Source: Antrihabitans cavernicola (lineage in GTDB: Bacteria > Actinomycetota > Actinomycetes > Mycobacteriales > Mycobacteriaceae). Taken from it: a DNA stretch of 64,000 bases. The position numbers and the translations under genes are program-made. Shown here piece by piece: positions 42,318 through 49,743 of this stretch (position 1 is the stretch's first letter; the number at the start of each line of letters is the position of its first letter). Where the stretch lies: positions 62,001 to 126,000 of the forward strand of contig NZ_VLNY01000010.1 in NCBI RefSeq assembly GCF_008297975.1, given 5' to 3'. The notes beneath the pieces are model-generated. The model was not told the origin of the DNA. It did not search any database and worked only from the letters and a program-made list of their open reading frames with translations.

Positions 42318-44387
42318 TCACCACCAGGACTTGGCCTCCTTGTCGGGATCGAACACCGGTAGCGGGATCACGTCGGCAATGTCGTCGTCGGCGTCCTGCT
42401 CGGCCAATGCGGGCCCGGCTACCGGTTCGGTCGGCGGGATCGGCGACGCAACAGAGTTGGTGGCGCGGGTGCGGGCCGCCACGCGACGGCCCTTGCGAGA
42501 CGACGCAGCCCGGCCGGCGTTCGACGGCGCTGCGGCCCGGTCTAGCAGGTCGTCGACCGCCGCGGTGATCGTTTCCTCGGTCGGTGCTTGCTGGCCGCGT
42601 TCGGCAACGACGCGGCGGGCATGGTTCCACGCGTCCTGCCCGAAGGGTTGCGGTACCGCCCGTAGCTGCTTCCAATAGGCGGTGATCCAGGCATCGTCGG
42701 CGCGATTGCGGATCCAGACCCTCGTCACGTCGTATGGGTCGTAGTGCACCGCCCACCTGCCGCCGAGCGCGGCGATGCCGGACTTCTCTCCCCGCAACGG
42801 ATTCAACGCTTCGTCGTCGTAGACCCGGTGGTCGATCTTGACGCCGTAGGCGTTAATCACGCGCGGCACGCTCGGAAGCAGCCGGATGTAGTCCTCGCCC
42901 GAGAGCGGTGCCGGCACATAGCCCGCGACGGCAAGCAGCGCCGCATACTTCTCGTTCGGCGTCAGCATCTGCTTGCTGCTCAACGGATCCCGCAGCCCGT
43001 CGTGCGGGCGATTCTGCCAGCAGGTGACGATCCACTCGTCGAGCAGACTCTGCAACTCGACCAAGGAAAACGCCGCCTGCCCCTCCGCGTTGTTGCCGCG
43101 CCGCTCGACCGACGAGCCGAGATAGCCGGTGACCTTCTCCGCGAACAATGTCGCGACCGAGCCCAGGGTGCGTTCGACGATGCCCTTGTCGGTCGGCGTG
43201 TCCGGATGGGCGGGCTGGATCGTCACACCCAAAGTACGACATGCGGAACGGAACGTGTTCGACACGAACACTTTTCCGTGGTCGAACACGATCGTCTCCG
43301 GCACGATCACAGGTCGCGCAGCGGCATCGCGTAAGCGGTCGTCGACCGCGAGCATGTGCTGGAACGGCAACGCCGAGTTCGCCATAGCGATCGCCTCCGG
43401 CCATCCCGGGCGCATCGGCTCCGGCGTCATCGCCTTCGCTAGCAGTAGTGCGGCGTCGACCGCCTTCGTAGTCGGGCGCAACACCGCCGCCGCGATGCTG
43501 CGGGTCGCGACATCCACTAGGGCAGTTAACTCGACCCGACCGATCACCCCGTCATCCAGAACGATCGCGACATCGAGTGGGGTGGAGTCGATCTGAGTGA
43601 GTTCACCCGGACGCACCGCGACCACCGACCCGAACGGGCCCGTCGGCTGCTTGGCCAACGTACGCCGCGTCCGAGCCGATCCGGTCGCGTGCCGAGCCTC
43701 GGCCATCCGGTCCAGCAGACGGTAGAACGTCGGCCGAGACGGCATCGAAACCGACTCGCCCGGATACTGTTCCGCCAGATCCCGCTCCACCGCGCGGCGC
43801 AGCCGGTCGGCGCTCCCCGACGATGCCTCGGTGTTGGCCGCCAGGACTCGACGCACCGACGCAACCACCCGCTCGTCGGCACGGCCCAGCGCCGACGACC
43901 GCCTGATCAGGCGTTTGTCGACCAGACCGAACACATTCTCCGCTTCATAAGATTGCCGCATCCGCTGCAACGACCGCAACGGGATCGGCTCGCCGGATGC
44001 GGCCATCTCGGCCGCCTTGCTGACCTCGCGTTGACGCAACGTCGTTGTCAGAACGCAATATTCGGGCCGGGGCAGAGTCCCCGTCGGGGCATCGAACGGC
44101 ACGCCGTCCAGGATCTCGGTGATGTGGTGCTCCAACCGCAGCGCCCGCTCACGCACCTCCACGGGAAGCTGTTCGAAAATTGGTGGGGGAGCGATACGTC
44201 GCGACCGCTCGCTCGACAGGACCCGGAATGTCCTGTCGGTCAGCAGATCAGCGGCCCGCACGGTCAGCGGTGCACAACCCGGCGTGGTCAGGTACACGAC
44301 CGTGCCGTCCACGCCGGACACGTCGTACTCGGTGTCACCGAAACGAATACGCGAACCGACCCGTATCCGACGGCTGTCGGCGCTCAT
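42318..44387 (-). CDS. tniA: TniA/TnsB-type DDE transposase
   Basis: 689 residues from ATG 44387, overlapping the tnsA stop by ATGA. The Mu-type rve core has Asp267 (QIDSTPLDV), Asp369 (VFDHGKVFVS) and Glu405 (KGIVERTLGS): 35 residues separate the last two, the classical DD35E. N-terminal winged-helix DNA-binding regions (about 100-235) precede it and a Mu C-terminal beta-barrel follows (INAYGVKIDHRVYDDEAL). It cuts and joins the transposon 3' ends. Confidence 0.94.
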   Translation of the reverse strand: MSADSRRIRVGSRIRFGDTEYDVSGVDGTVVYLTTPGCAPLTVRAADLLTDRTFRVLSSERSRRIAPPPIFEQLPVEVRERALRLEHHITEILDGVPFDAPTGTLPRPEYCVLTTTLRQREVSKAAEMAASGEPIPLRSLQRMRQSYEAENVFGLVDKRLIRRSSALGRADERVVASVRRVLAANTEASSGSADRLRRAVERDLAEQYPGESVSMPSRPTFYRLLDRMAEARHATGSARTRRTLAKQPTGPFGSVVAVRPGELTQIDSTPLDVAIVLDDGVIGRVELTALVDVATRSIAAAVLRPTTKAVDAALLLAKAMTPEPMRPGWPEAIAMANSALPFQHMLAVDDRLRDAAARPVIVPETIVFDHGKVFVSNTFRSACRTLGVTIQPAHPDTPTDKGIVERTLGSVATLFAEKVTGYLGSSVERRGNNAEGQAAFSLVELQSLLDEWIVTCWQNRPHDGLRDPLSSKQMLTPNEKYAALLAVAGYVPAPLSGEDYIRLLPSVPRVINAYGVKIDHRVYDDEALNPLRGEKSGIAALGGRWAVHYDPYDVTRVWIRNRADDAWITAYWKQLRAVPQPFGQDAWNHARRVVAERGQQAPTEETITAAVDDLLDRAAAPSNAGRAASSRKGRRVAARTRATNSVASPIPPTEPVAGPALAEQDADDDIADVIPLPVFDPDKEAKSWW

Positions 44388-45145
44388 GCAGCCGACCGGC
44401 CACGGACGACCGACGCCAGACTCAACGGCACCGAACCAAGATCGGTCGCGATTCGATGTATCCAGATCAAATGAAAGATAGTCGGCAGCACCACGATCGG
44501 AGGCCCGCACCGCTCGGCAAGCGTGCCGATCGGCATCGGAGCCGCCGCCAATACCTCGGCGACGACCGCCGCGATCGCCGAGTCCAGACACCGACGGTGC
44601 CGATAACCCGCGAGCCAACGCAGATTCGCTGCGAACACCGGATCGAGTTCTCCGACTCGCGTATACCGCCAGCCAGCCGCCTCGCAGCACCTGCCCGTCG
44701 CGGCGAACACCGCTGCGTCATGCTCACCGACCAGAGCGTCCGGACGCACATCGACAACCCAGCCCGTTCCGTCGCCGCAGCGGACGAAATAGTCCGGTGT
44801 ATGCGCCACGGCTCGCTCGCCGACACGTAACCCGAGCCGGAACGGCTGACTCGCGATACCAACCGACTCGCGAACGAAATCCAGCTCCATCAACCTGTCG
44901 CGCTCCACCCACGACTCGAACCCGACGTGGTCGCCTGTCGTTGCCGACCACCATTCGCCGACGAAATTGCGTTGTCCCTTGTAGGTCCGCAGCGCGCGAA
45001 CCGGCCGACCCGACTCGAACGGCCGGTGGTGAACCCGAGCCAGCACATCGGACTGTTCACCACCATCGTCACAAAACGTCACAGTGACAAATTCGAGTGG
45101 ATCACGCCTCGGCGGAGGAGGCGGCGCACAGACCGCTGTGGTCAT
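44384..45145 (-). CDS. tnsA: TnsA-like endonuclease
   Basis: 253 residues from ATG 45145. The N-terminal restriction-like domain contains GFESWVERDRLMELDF (acidic residues about 77-88), HTPDYF (Asp118) and VVDVRPD where TnsA has a Lys (here Arg134). This arrangement fits TnsA, which cuts the 5' strands so that the element moves by cut-and-paste. The catalytic Lys-to-Arg change makes activity uncertain. The start codon directly abuts the first right-end repeat (45146), implying autoregulation by transposase binding. Confidence 0.8.
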   Translation of the reverse strand: MTTAVCAPPPPPRRDPLEFVTVTFCDDGGEQSDVLARVHHRPFESGRPVRALRTYKGQRNFVGEWWSATTGDHVGFESWVERDRLMELDFVRESVGIASQPFRLGLRVGERAVAHTPDYFVRCGDGTGWVVDVRPDALVGEHDAAVFAATGRCCEAAGWRYTRVGELDPVFAANLRWLAGYRHRRCLDSAIAAVVAEVLAAAPMPIGTLAERCGPPIVVLPTIFHLIWIHRIATDLGSVPLSLASVVRGRSAA

Positions 45146-45254
45146 GCGCCAACTGTAATGAGACGAAACATGCAGGTGCGCCAACTGAACTGAGACACGC
45201 CGAGCGAATACGTCAGATCAAACGAGACTGCGCCACATCAGGCGAGACAGGACA
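45146..45254 (-). repeat. Transposon right end with four 19-bp transposase-site repeats
   Basis: Repeats: 45146-45164 (GCGCCAACTGTAATGAGAC), 45178-45196 (GCGCCAACTGAACTGAGAC), 45210-45228 (ACGTCAGATCAAACGAGAC) and 45230-45248 (GCGCCACATCAGGCGAGAC). Spacing is 32, 32 and 20 bp. The tip GAGACAGGACA ends at 45254. Confidence 0.8.
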
Positions 45255-45411
45255 CGTGCGGCTGTGGCGTTGTGTTCAGTTGCTCCTGTCGGCGTACTCG
45301 CAATTCGACATATTGCCGATAATCGACATTATGTCATTTAAACGCTGCACACTGCATCTGATGAATCATCGACTGCAGTGGCGTGTCCCCGATCAACGGG
45401 CCGCTGCGGGC

Positions 45412-45876
45412 TCAGACAGCGTCCTTCGCATCGGTCAGCGGAATGACGCGTGCGGTGGCTGTCGCGCTGGCGATCCTCACGCTGTCCTCGGTTGTCAGTA
45501 CGGCATCGAGGTCTGCCATGTCGCCGCGCCGATCGACGACTCGGCCGGTACCGAGGATCCGGCCCGGCCGGACTGGACTGTGAAATGTGGTGTGGATGTC
45601 CAGCGTCGACTGGAATTGGTCGGGCTCGAGCGTCGCGAGTAGCGCCGGACCGACGGTGTCGTACAGCATGGCGGCGAGAAATGCGCCGAGGACGTTGCCG
45701 GCCGGATTGGTGAACTCGTGCGGCGCAGTGAATGCGACGCAGGTTGTGGCGGATTCCTTGTCGTGCGAGAGGAATTCGAATCCAAGCGTCTTCGCGGCGG
45801 GTGGAATCGGTGCACGTCCGTGCACGCCGTCCCAGAACGGTCCCGTCAAGTAGTTCTCCGATCGGATCACACTCAA
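45412..45876 (-). CDS. PaaI-like hotdog-fold thioesterase
   Basis: 154 residues. Hotdog features: EFTNPAGNVLGAFLAAMLYD (the N-P-x-G-x-x-G-G/A-motif), followed by TTFHSPVRPGRILGTGRVV. The start at TTG 45876 overlaps the upstream metallopeptidase stop; GTG 45872 is an alternative. It would hydrolyse aromatic or acyl-CoA thioesters. First intact chromosomal gene to the right of the transposon; the intervening 157 bp (45255-45411) hold no gene but an AT-rich GACATA...TATGTC dyad at 45307-45335. Confidence 0.85.
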   Translation of the reverse strand: MSVIRSENYLTGPFWDGVHGRAPIPPAAKTLGFEFLSHDKESATTCVAFTAPHEFTNPAGNVLGAFLAAMLYDTVGPALLATLEPDQFQSTLDIHTTFHSPVRPGRILGTGRVVDRRGDMADLDAVLTTEDSVRIASATATARVIPLTDAKDAV

Positions 45877-46235
45877 TATCGATCCAGCTCGATCAGTCGC
45901 TCATCGCTGATACCGAAGTGATGAGCGATCTCGTGAAGCGTGACGTGCTTGACTTCGCGATGCAGGCGATCGGCATCTCCACGCGCAAGTCTGGTGAGAG
46001 GTCCGCGGTAGATGCTGATCTTGTCCGGCAGCACCCCACCGTAGTTGCTGCTCCTACGCGGCAGCGGCACACCGCGATACAAGCCGAGCAGAGGCTGACC
46101 ATATGGCGGCTCGTCCTCGACGACGATTTCGACATTGTTGATCGCTTCGCGAAGCCCATGAGGCAGAGAGTTCAGTGCGTCGTCGATCGCGGCTTCGAAG
46201 GGATCGAATTCGTCGGGCCGCGAATCTGCTTCCAC
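45873..46235 (-). CDS. Zincin-like metallopeptidase family protein
   Basis: About 120 residues from GTG 46235; the start is uncertain because the frame is open farther up. The motif TLHEIAHHFGISDERLIELD contains HExxH, and the protein fits the Zincin_1 (DUF1025) family of small actinobacterial metallopeptidases. Coupled to the downstream thioesterase by overlapping stop and start codons. Physiological substrate unknown. Confidence 0.78.
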   Translation of the reverse strand: MEADSRPDEFDPFEAAIDDALNSLPHGLREAINNVEIVVEDEPPYGQPLLGLYRGVPLPRRSSNYGGVLPDKISIYRGPLTRLARGDADRLHREVKHVTLHEIAHHFGISDERLIELDRY

Positions 46236-46329
46236 TCCACCATCGTGCCAGAACCTCTTGCGACGGTGAGGTCCACGCCCACTGCAGTGCCCCGCGGAGC
46301 CTGACACCGCACACGACTTTCCTGGTGTC

Positions 46330-46980
46330 TCAGCGCTCGTTGCCTCCGGGGACGTAGAACGCGGTGGTGGCCTTGACCGCGGCCGCCACGTGATCCGGAT
46401 CGCCGCCGGCGGCCAGGTGAGCTTCGCCCCATGCCACAGCGCTACGCCCGGCGAATTCGCGGCCCGCAGGCGAGGTCTCGAACTCCTCGTGGTCGAAGGC
46501 ATCGCTGTCGGCCAGGAACTGGGCCAGGGTGAGGAGACGCAGGTCCCAGCCCACACCACCGGAACCGGGGCCGTAGGTCGGGAACATGGGCTCTCCGACC
46601 GCCACCGCATGGACCAACTCGAACTCCGTGTGCCCGGCAGGGCCTGGCGACAGGCGCACCTCCAGCTCGCTCGTGCCCGGCCACTCGTCGGCGCCGGGTC
46701 CGAAGAGCCAGGACACGCGCAGCCGTCGCGGCGGGTCGCACGCGAGAATCTCGCCATGCTCACCACCGTCGAGCTCGAACGACCCACCGAGCCGCAGATC
46801 CCCGGTGACCGGCTTCAACCAACGGCCGAGTCGGTCGGGATCGGTGACGGCGTTCCACACGTCGTCGACCGACGCGTCGTAGGTGCGCTGCAACTCGATC
46901 GTGTACGCATCGCCGGCGGGCAGGGTTGCTGTGCCCATCGTCCGGCGCGCAGCGGCCAGCTCGTCCAGTACATCCTTCAT
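46330..46980 (-). CDS. SRPBCC (AHSA1/START-like) domain protein
   Basis: 216 residues. The SRPBCC domain begins YTIELQRTYDASVDDVWNAV (about 26-45), with TDPDRLGRWLKPVTG and a C-terminal helix. Such proteins bind small hydrophobic ligands and often pair with ArsR repressors, as here: the ArsR stop is 1 base upstream of this ATG. Ligand unknown. Confidence 0.87.
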   Translation of the reverse strand: MKDVLDELAAARRTMGTATLPAGDAYTIELQRTYDASVDDVWNAVTDPDRLGRWLKPVTGDLRLGGSFELDGGEHGEILACDPPRRLRVSWLFGPGADEWPGTSELEVRLSPGPAGHTEFELVHAVAVGEPMFPTYGPGSGGVGWDLRLLTLAQFLADSDAFDHEEFETSPAGREFAGRSAVAWGEAHLAAGGDPDHVAAAVKATTAFYVPGGNER

Positions 46981-46981
46981 T

Positions 46982-47350
46982 TCATGTTCCTTTCGCTAGC
47001 GGATTGGTCTTGCCATCACTGGCGGTCCGAGACGCACGCCTGCCGCGTGCCAGCTCGGTCTCCAGAGCATCGAGTCGCTGATCCCAGAACCCGCGAAACC
47101 GTTCCAACCACACGTCGATGTCGCTGAGCGGCGTGGCATCGACGGCGTAGAACCGGCGAGTTCCCTCAGCCCGGACCGACGCGAAACCGTTCTCACGCAG
47201 AACGCGCAGATGTTGCGACACAGCCGGCTGGGAAAGTGCGAACTCGGCCCGGATCACGTCTGTGATTGCGCCGGAGGTCTGCTCACCGTCGGCAAGCAGC
47301 TCCAGGATGCGCCGACGCACTGGGTCTCCGAGGATGTCGAAAGCGTGCAC
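46982..47350 (-). CDS. ArsR family transcriptional repressor
   Basis: 122 residues. Helix-turn-helix FALSQPAVSQHLRVLRENGF (about 37-56) and the wing SVRAEGTRRFYAVD. No metal-binding Cys cluster (ELCVCDL type) is present, so it is the non-metal ArsR type usually paired with AHSA1 proteins. Forms a two-gene unit with the SRPBCC protein. Confidence 0.9.
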   Translation of the reverse strand: MHAFDILGDPVRRRILELLADGEQTSGAITDVIRAEFALSQPAVSQHLRVLRENGFASVRAEGTRRFYAVDATPLSDIDVWLERFRGFWDQRLDALETELARGRRASRTASDGKTNPLAKGT

Positions 47351-47410
47351 AACACGGACAATACCTAGTTGTGCTTATATAAGCTAACTCCGGTATTCAG
47401 CACAAGAGGT

Positions 47411-48562
47411 TCACCTATGTGCGGCAAGCACTGCGGCAAGACCTTCGCGCAGATCGCTGACGAAATAGGCGGGAACCTCGAGCGACGGAAAGTGCCCGCC
47501 TTTTTCCGGTGCCCTCCACCGCATGATCTGGCGGAACCGTTCTTGCGCCCAGGCACGCGGATACTTCTCGATGTCGTGTGGATACGTCGTGATCGCCGAC
47601 GGGACGTCGACCCGCAAATCCGGATCGAGAGAGTTATGACTTTCGTAGTAGATACGAGCTGACGATGCCCCCGTCCGCGTCAACCAATACAGCGTGACGT
47701 CGTCCAAGAGACGGTCGATCGAGGTCGTTTCGAAAGGACTGTCTTCGGTGTCCGTCCACTCGGCGAACTTGTCGAGGATCCAGGCCAGCAACCCGACCGG
47801 CGAGTCGACCAACGAGTAGCCGATGGTCTGCGGTCGAGTCGCCTGCTGCTTCGCGTATGCCGCGCGGTGATGCCAGAAATCGTGGCTCTCCTCGGTCCAT
47901 GCGCGCTCCGCGGCCGACAGCCCATCCGTGGTCATCCCTGGCGGGGCCTGCGCAACCGTTGTGTGGATGCCGAGTACCTGCTCTGGGAATCTGCCGCCGA
48001 GGATCGTGGTGATCACACCTCCCCAGTCGCCGCCGTGGGCTAAGAACTTGCCGTAACCGAGCTGCCCCATCAGCTCTACCCAGGCAGCCGCGATCTTCTC
48101 TGTCCCCCACCCTGTGGTCGCCGGCTTATCGCTGTAACCGAAGCCCGGCAACGACGGGACCACGACGTGAAACGCCGGCGCCCCTGCATCTTTCGGATCT
48201 GCGAGTTCGTCCACTAGGTCGATGAACTCGGCAATGCTGCCGGGCCAGCCGTGCGTCAAGATCAGCGGAGTGGCGTCTGCGCGCGTCGAACGACGGTGCA
48301 GGAAATGGATTCCGAGGCCGTCGATGGTCGTGCGGAACTGCCCGATGCGGTCGAGTCTCGACTCGAACGCTCGCCAGTCGTAGCCGGTACGCCAATAGTT
48401 CACCACGTCGACGAGATCGGCGAGCGGAACGCCCTGGTCCCATCGTCGAGGGCCCGACACCGTCTCGGCTTCCGGGAGCCGCGCCGCCGCCAATCGCGAA
48501 CGCAGATCGTCGAGTTCGACATCGGATACATGAGCTTCGAATGCTTGCACGTCCGCAGACAT
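47411..48562 (-). CDS. Epoxide hydrolase family protein
   Basis: 383 residues from ATG 48562. The N-terminal EHN domain (FEAHVSDVELDDLRSRLAAA) precedes an alpha/beta hydrolase core with LTHGWPGSIAEF (HGWPG oxyanion motif), the nucleophile Asp in HGGDWGGVI (about 184-192) and the EKGGHFPSLEVP histidine near the C-terminus. Typical microsomal-type epoxide hydrolase; it opens epoxides to diols. Divergent from the CGNR regulator, with two matching operators between them. Confidence 0.9.
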   Translation of the reverse strand: MSADVQAFEAHVSDVELDDLRSRLAAARLPEAETVSGPRRWDQGVPLADLVDVVNYWRTGYDWRAFESRLDRIGQFRTTIDGLGIHFLHRRSTRADATPLILTHGWPGSIAEFIDLVDELADPKDAGAPAFHVVVPSLPGFGYSDKPATTGWGTEKIAAAWVELMGQLGYGKFLAHGGDWGGVITTILGGRFPEQVLGIHTTVAQAPPGMTTDGLSAAERAWTEESHDFWHHRAAYAKQQATRPQTIGYSLVDSPVGLLAWILDKFAEWTDTEDSPFETTSIDRLLDDVTLYWLTRTGASSARIYYESHNSLDPDLRVDVPSAITTYPHDIEKYPRAWAQERFRQIMRWRAPEKGGHFPSLEVPAYFVSDLREGLAAVLAAHR

Positions 48563-48582
48563 GAGACCTCCAGGCGTTGGTG

Positions 48583-48640
48583 AACCGTCTAAGACGGTTC
48601 TAACATGTCTCCAGGTTCCGAGCAACCAGCTAAGGTGGTT
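48583..48640. promoter_or_regulatory. Two 17-bp operators between epoxide hydrolase and CGNR regulator genes
   Basis: AACCGTCTAAGACGGTT (48583-48599) is a perfect palindrome with a TAA centre; AACCAGCTAAGGTGGTT (48624-48640) has the same AACC-TAA-GGTT skeleton and length. Their centres are 41 bp apart, close to four helical turns, so dimers would lie on the same face. The second ends two bases before the regulator ATG, fitting autorepression. Confidence 0.8.
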
Positions 48641-48642
48641 CC

Positions 48643-49221
48643 ATGCCCAGCGAGTTCCCTGACTTCCGACTCGGCAGCGTTCTGGCAACCAGCTTCACGG
48701 GGACCCTGTCCGAGCGTCAGGGCATCTCGGTGGAGCGCATTCCCACTCCGCAACGACTGGTCGATTGGCTGGAGGTGAGCGGCCTCGCCGTCGACTCTTG
48801 CACCGCAGCCCAGCTCGAACTAGCTTGGAAATTAAGGGAATCGATCCACGCCGCCGCATCGGCGGCCGCAGTCGACGACGTACTCCCCCAGTCAGCCGTC
48901 CGAGTAATCAACGATTTCAGCAGTCACGGTCGCGCTTCAGCGCTTCTGACACTTGCGGGCACTCGACGATGGCGACTTGGCGCGACTTCTGGCGTCGAAG
49001 ATGCCCTCGGCGTCATCGCCGCCGACGCGATCAGCATCATCGCAGGCGAACGAGACGGAAAGTTGGCCTTGTGCGCGTCACCCACGTGCCGAGCTGCCTT
49101 CTTCGACACCAGTCAAAGTCGAACCCGCAAATGGTGTGACATGAACACGTGCGGCAATCGGCAGAAGAAGGCGCGCTTCAACGCCAGTCAGCGAACCAGC
49201 GCCGGGCCCACTCAGCCGTGA
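48643..49221 (+). CDS. CGNR zinc-finger transcriptional regulator
   Basis: 192 residues. The C-terminal zinc finger CASPTCRAAFFD...KWCDMNTCGNRQKKARF holds the name-giving CGNR and the Cys ligands (about 146-172). The N-terminal DUF1470 stress-response domain begins FPDFRLGSVLATSF. These regulators often sit divergent to a detoxification enzyme, here the epoxide hydrolase. Two palindromic operators overlap its promoter. Its stop overlaps the next, broken gene by GTGA. Confidence 0.9.
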   Translation: MPSEFPDFRLGSVLATSFTGTLSERQGISVERIPTPQRLVDWLEVSGLAVDSCTAAQLELAWKLRESIHAAASAAAVDDVLPQSAVRVINDFSSHGRASALLTLAGTRRWRLGATSGVEDALGVIAADAISIIAGERDGKLALCASPTCRAAFFDTSQSRTRKWCDMNTCGNRQKKARFNASQRTSAGPTQP

Positions 49222-49609
49222 ACGACAAGAGAACCGACGGCTCTGTTTCGGGGCATTTCGTCACTGCGGAGTTCGACTACGACGGCGGCCGCGAGGTCAC
49301 CGTGTTCGTTCCGCCAGAGCCGCCGAAGGCCATCGTGTTCGCGGGCGACGGCGAGCGATCGCGCAATGGGGCCTGCTGCTCGAGACAGCGGGCTCACCTT
49401 CGACGATGATCGTCGGCGTCCACGGGCCGGCCGATGAGGCGTCGGAGCCATTCTTCCGGGAGAAGGCGACCCGCTGGGCAGATGCGCTCCGCGACGCCGG
49501 CGGGGAGGCCGTATTCAAGGAAAGAATCGGGTCGCACGGTGACTCGTTCTGGCGCGAAGAGCTTCCGCTCATAGTCCGCCTGGGCATTCCGAGACTGACG
49601 CCGACGTAG
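49218..49609 (+). pseudogene. Enterochelin-esterase-like hydrolase, frameshifted and internally deleted
   Basis: Starts as a normal coupled gene (GTG 49218, GTGA overlap) with VTAEFDYDGGREVTVFVPPE and AIVFAGDG. Near 49345 the frame shifts, and IAQWGLLLETAGSPSTMIVG continues in another frame. After GVHGPADE it jumps directly to PFFREKATRWADALRDAGGE and ERIGSHGDSFWREELP, which are C-terminal in esterases of this type. About 120 residues containing the nucleophile are missing. Both ends intact, middle gone. Confidence 0.75.
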
Positions 49610-49625
49610 ACGTTCAGCCGCCGGG

Positions 49626-49712
49626 ATGACCGCCGTCATTCTGATCGCGATACGGTTCGAGGACCGCGACCCGGTCGACACCTTCGGCGTTGGCTTCGGG
49701 CGGACAACTTGA
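49626..49712 (+). pseudogene. Remnant of an mddA-like methyltransferase gene tail
   Basis: 49623-49688 matches 61128-61193 of the intact MddA-like gene at about 83% over 66 bases, coding ILIAIRFEDRDPVDTFG instead of ILIAIRFEERDLVDTFG. Everything else of the gene is absent. A relic of a second copy. Confidence 0.65.
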
Positions 49713-49743
49713 CATGATCGTGCGGCACCTGGAGGACAGTGAC

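Larger units (their letters stand above)
24977..45254 (-). mobile_element. Probable 20.3-kb Tn7-like transposon (TnsA-TniA-TniB-TniQ) carrying catabolic cargo
   Basis: Both proposed ends begin with the same 11-bp inverted tip TGTCCTGTCTC (24977 on plus, 45254 on minus) and run into several 19-bp repeats ending in GAGAC, the expected layout of transposase binding sites. The right end abuts tnsA; tnsA-tniA-tniB-tniQ follow on the minus strand, leaving 15 kb of cargo to the left. No 5-bp target duplication is seen (ACGAC left, CGTGC right). Either it decayed, or the left tip belongs to another insertion of the same family. Strand is that of the transposition genes. Confidence 0.7.

Noticed and set aside
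40302-45145. CRISPR-associated transposon
   Set aside because: No cas genes and no repeat-spacer array are visible; only tnsA-tniA-tniB-tniQ.
24972-45259. Target-site duplication of the transposon
   Set aside because: The flanking pentamers ACGAC and CGTGC do not match in either orientation, so I do not claim one.
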